Part shown: positions 37,367 to 38,396 of the stretch, piece by piece
Numbering within the stretch: the first letter of the stretch is position 1
Layout of the letters: every line of letters starts with the position of its first letter
NCBI GenBank assembly: GCA_001824215.1
Contig: MHWS01000013.1
Location: 1-38,396 of the forward strand
Length of the DNA: 38,396 bases
Direction: 5' to 3'
DNA from: Candidatus Zambryskibacteria bacterium RIFCSPLOWO2_12_FULL_39_16
GTDB taxonomy: Bacteria > Patescibacteriota > Minisyncoccia > Phycocordibacterales > WO2-35-19
Position numbers and translations under genes: made by a program
Notes under the pieces: generated by a model
Told to the model about the DNA's origin: nothing
Seen by the model: the letters and a program-made list of their open reading frames with translations, nothing else
The model's database searches: none

Positions 37367-37394
37367 TTGCCGTGTGATAGCTTAGCGTTATAAA
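37367..37394 (+). promoter_or_regulatory. Promoter of the secreted hydrolase gene
   Basis: TTGCCG (37367-37372), 16 bp, TATAAA (37389-37394). The expected start is a few bases before the ATG at 37405, so the leader is very short. Confidence 0.5.
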
Positions 37395-37404
37395 TTTTTA
37401 AAAG

Positions 37405-38396
37405 ATGAAAAGGGTAATTTTTTCCAGTATCTTTATAGCCTTATTTTCCTTCGGTTTTTTCTTTTCATCAAACCTAGTAAGTGCTGAAATCACCCATCCT
37501 TATACCATAGATGAAAAGCCACAAGTATTGTTCGGTGACAGTATAATAATATCAACTTCTACTCCAGACCAGACCGCAAGTTCGACATATCAAGGACTTG
37601 AAAATTATAAACAGGATTATGTTGGCGGTTACACACATTTCACTTTTACTTATACTCACGATAGGTGCTGTTTCGCTGGCTATCCTCCACGAATTTATAT
37701 AACAGATGTAGACCCAAGATCCACAAGTACACCCATTGAAAAAATAAATTTCCTGGCAATTGACGCCCCTTCATTATATTGGTATCAGCCAACAGATTGG
37801 TATTTGATTGATATTCAATTTGATTCGGCTGGATTTACCATAATCATAAAACAAGAAGGAATAAATGAAGTGTGGAATGCACATACGGATGTTACAAGAC
37901 TAACAGCAAAAGATTGGGTTTCTCTTACAAATTATTATCTGATGTCTCCTTCCACACAATATTCAATGTCTTTTACTCCGGTGCCAATAACGGATGTTTC
38001 TCCAACTCAAACCATTGATCCGGTTATTATTATTCCGGGGATTATGGGGAGCGCTACCAAAAATGGTAAATTAGTCATTGATCCAATATTGCACACTTAT
38101 GATGACCTTATCGCTACTCTTGGAGCAAATGGATATGAAGAAGGTAAAGACCTTTTTACTTTTCCTTATGAATGGCGAGACTCAAATGTGCTCACTGCCA
38201 ATTTGTTGAAAGATAAAATTAATGAAATAAAAACGACCTGTGATTGCTCGAAAGTGGATTTGGTTGCCCACTCTATGGGCGGTCTGGTGGCTCGCGAATA
38301 TATTCAGTCTGGTCAATATCAAAATGACGTAGATCAAGTTATTTTTTTAGGAACGCCACATAACGGCGCACCAAAAGCATATCTGCAATGGGAAGC
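37405..38396 (+). CDS. Secreted alpha/beta hydrolase (LCAT/lipase-like), 3'-truncated by the window
   Basis: Not listed in the ORF track because it runs off the window without a stop. It begins with a signal peptide (MKRVIFSSIFIALFSFGFFF, then SAE), a beta-rich N-terminal part of about 180 residues with a CC pair, and then an alpha/beta-hydrolase start: PVIIIPGIMGS, FTFPYEWRDSN, and the nucleophile elbow VAHSMGGLVAREY, in which the Ser is the catalytic residue, followed by FLGTPHNGAPKAYL. The PGIMGS and YEWR segments resemble the LCAT/phospholipase acyltransferase group. Histidine and aspartate partners would lie outside the window. A lipid or ester substrate outside the cell is likely. Confidence 0.85.
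   Translation, partial: MKRVIFSSIFIALFSFGFFFSSNLVSAEITHPYTIDEKPQVLFGDSIIISTSTPDQTASSTYQGLENYKQDYVGGYTHFTFTYTHDRCCFAGYPPRIYITDVDPRSTSTPIEKINFLAIDAPSLYWYQPTDWYLIDIQFDSAGFTIIIKQEGINEVWNAHTDVTRLTAKDWVSLTNYYLMSPSTQYSMSFTPVPITDVSPTQTIDPVIIIPGIMGSATKNGKLVIDPILHTYDDLIATLGANGYEEGKDLFTFPYEWRDSNVLTANLLKDKINEIKTTCDCSKVDLVAHSMGGLVAREYIQSGQYQNDVDQVIFLGTPHNGAPKAYLQWE

Noticed and set aside
1-38396. CRISPR array
   Set aside because: No regularly spaced direct repeats of 24-40 bp were seen; the short repeats found are single palindromes.
1-38396. TGA recoding as glycine
   Set aside because: alaE, the 103-residue gene and the pseudouridine synthase end at TGA at the expected length, and no conserved glycine position shows TGA.

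Overview
The window looks like a chromosomal segment of a Candidate Phyla Radiation (Patescibacteria) bacterium, most likely a Parcubacteria-type lineage. This is inferred from AT-rich DNA, short and densely packed housekeeping genes, a ftsK - small Ig-like protein - recA block, a secreted peptidoglycan-binding surface protein, a eukaryote-like IleRS, and short palindromes inserted in frame in many genes (peptides such as PTGRQA and QRSFSEVG). TGA is used as a stop (for example alaE and the rluA-family gene), so the code is the standard bacterial one and not the Gracilibacteria/Absconditabacteria code. No plasmid, phage or CRISPR is visible.

Layout. 1-2186: 3' part of polA followed by a short protein resembling the C-terminal domain of the DNA polymerase III delta subunit. 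2183-3400: ECF sigma factor with a small membrane partner, then a gene-poor stretch with hairpins. 3400-4402: tRNA-Lys, a DoxX-like protein and a TrmH/SpoU methyltransferase. 4376-8107: minus-strand operon ruvA, a Mur ligase, mutM and a lamin-tail-like surface protein. 8213-12457: accessory zone with rpsT, an AlaE-type alanine exporter, a cysteine-rich membrane protein, tRNA-Arg(GCG) overlapped by an HTH/LAGLIDADG-like gene, a DUF5673-like protein, a free-standing tRNA-binding OB protein, tRNA-Ser and two unknown small genes. 12557-15365: ruvX and a type IV pilus pilM/N/O-like operon. 15392-16303: tRNA-Arg(TCT), tRNA-Val and a second HTH/LAGLIDADG-like gene. 16300-27932: pseudouridine synthase, ileS, recO, a large surface protein, glyS, an AI-2E-type permease, metG and tatD. 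28044-29279: rpsF-ssb-rpsR. 29368-33988: efp, a 58-codon gene missed by the ORF track, recA, an Ig-like protein and ftsK on the minus strand. 34045-38396: a three-way-junction element, an HTH regulator, a surface protein and the 5' part of a secreted lipase-like hydrolase.

Most genes serve the core cell: replication and repair (polA, delta-like, ruvA, ruvX, recO, recA, mutM, ssb, tatD), translation (three aminoacyl-tRNA synthetases, five tRNAs, S6, S18, S20, EF-P, RNA modification), envelope and division (ftsK, Mur ligase, pilus proteins, surface proteins).

The most noteworthy observations are: (i) an IleRS carrying a complete histidine-phosphatase domain inserted in its catalytic region; (ii) a family of short palindromes inserted in frame in at least seven or eight essential genes; (iii) a recurrent promoter layout with a -10 box 6-7 nt before the start codon, implying leaderless mRNAs; (iv) a membrane protein with two tandem twin-CX3C modules; (v) a 75-nt predicted three-way junction with a 16-bp closing stem; (vi) two homologous HTH/LAGLIDADG-like genes, each beside tRNA genes. 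All assignments come from reading the sequence; no database search was run.
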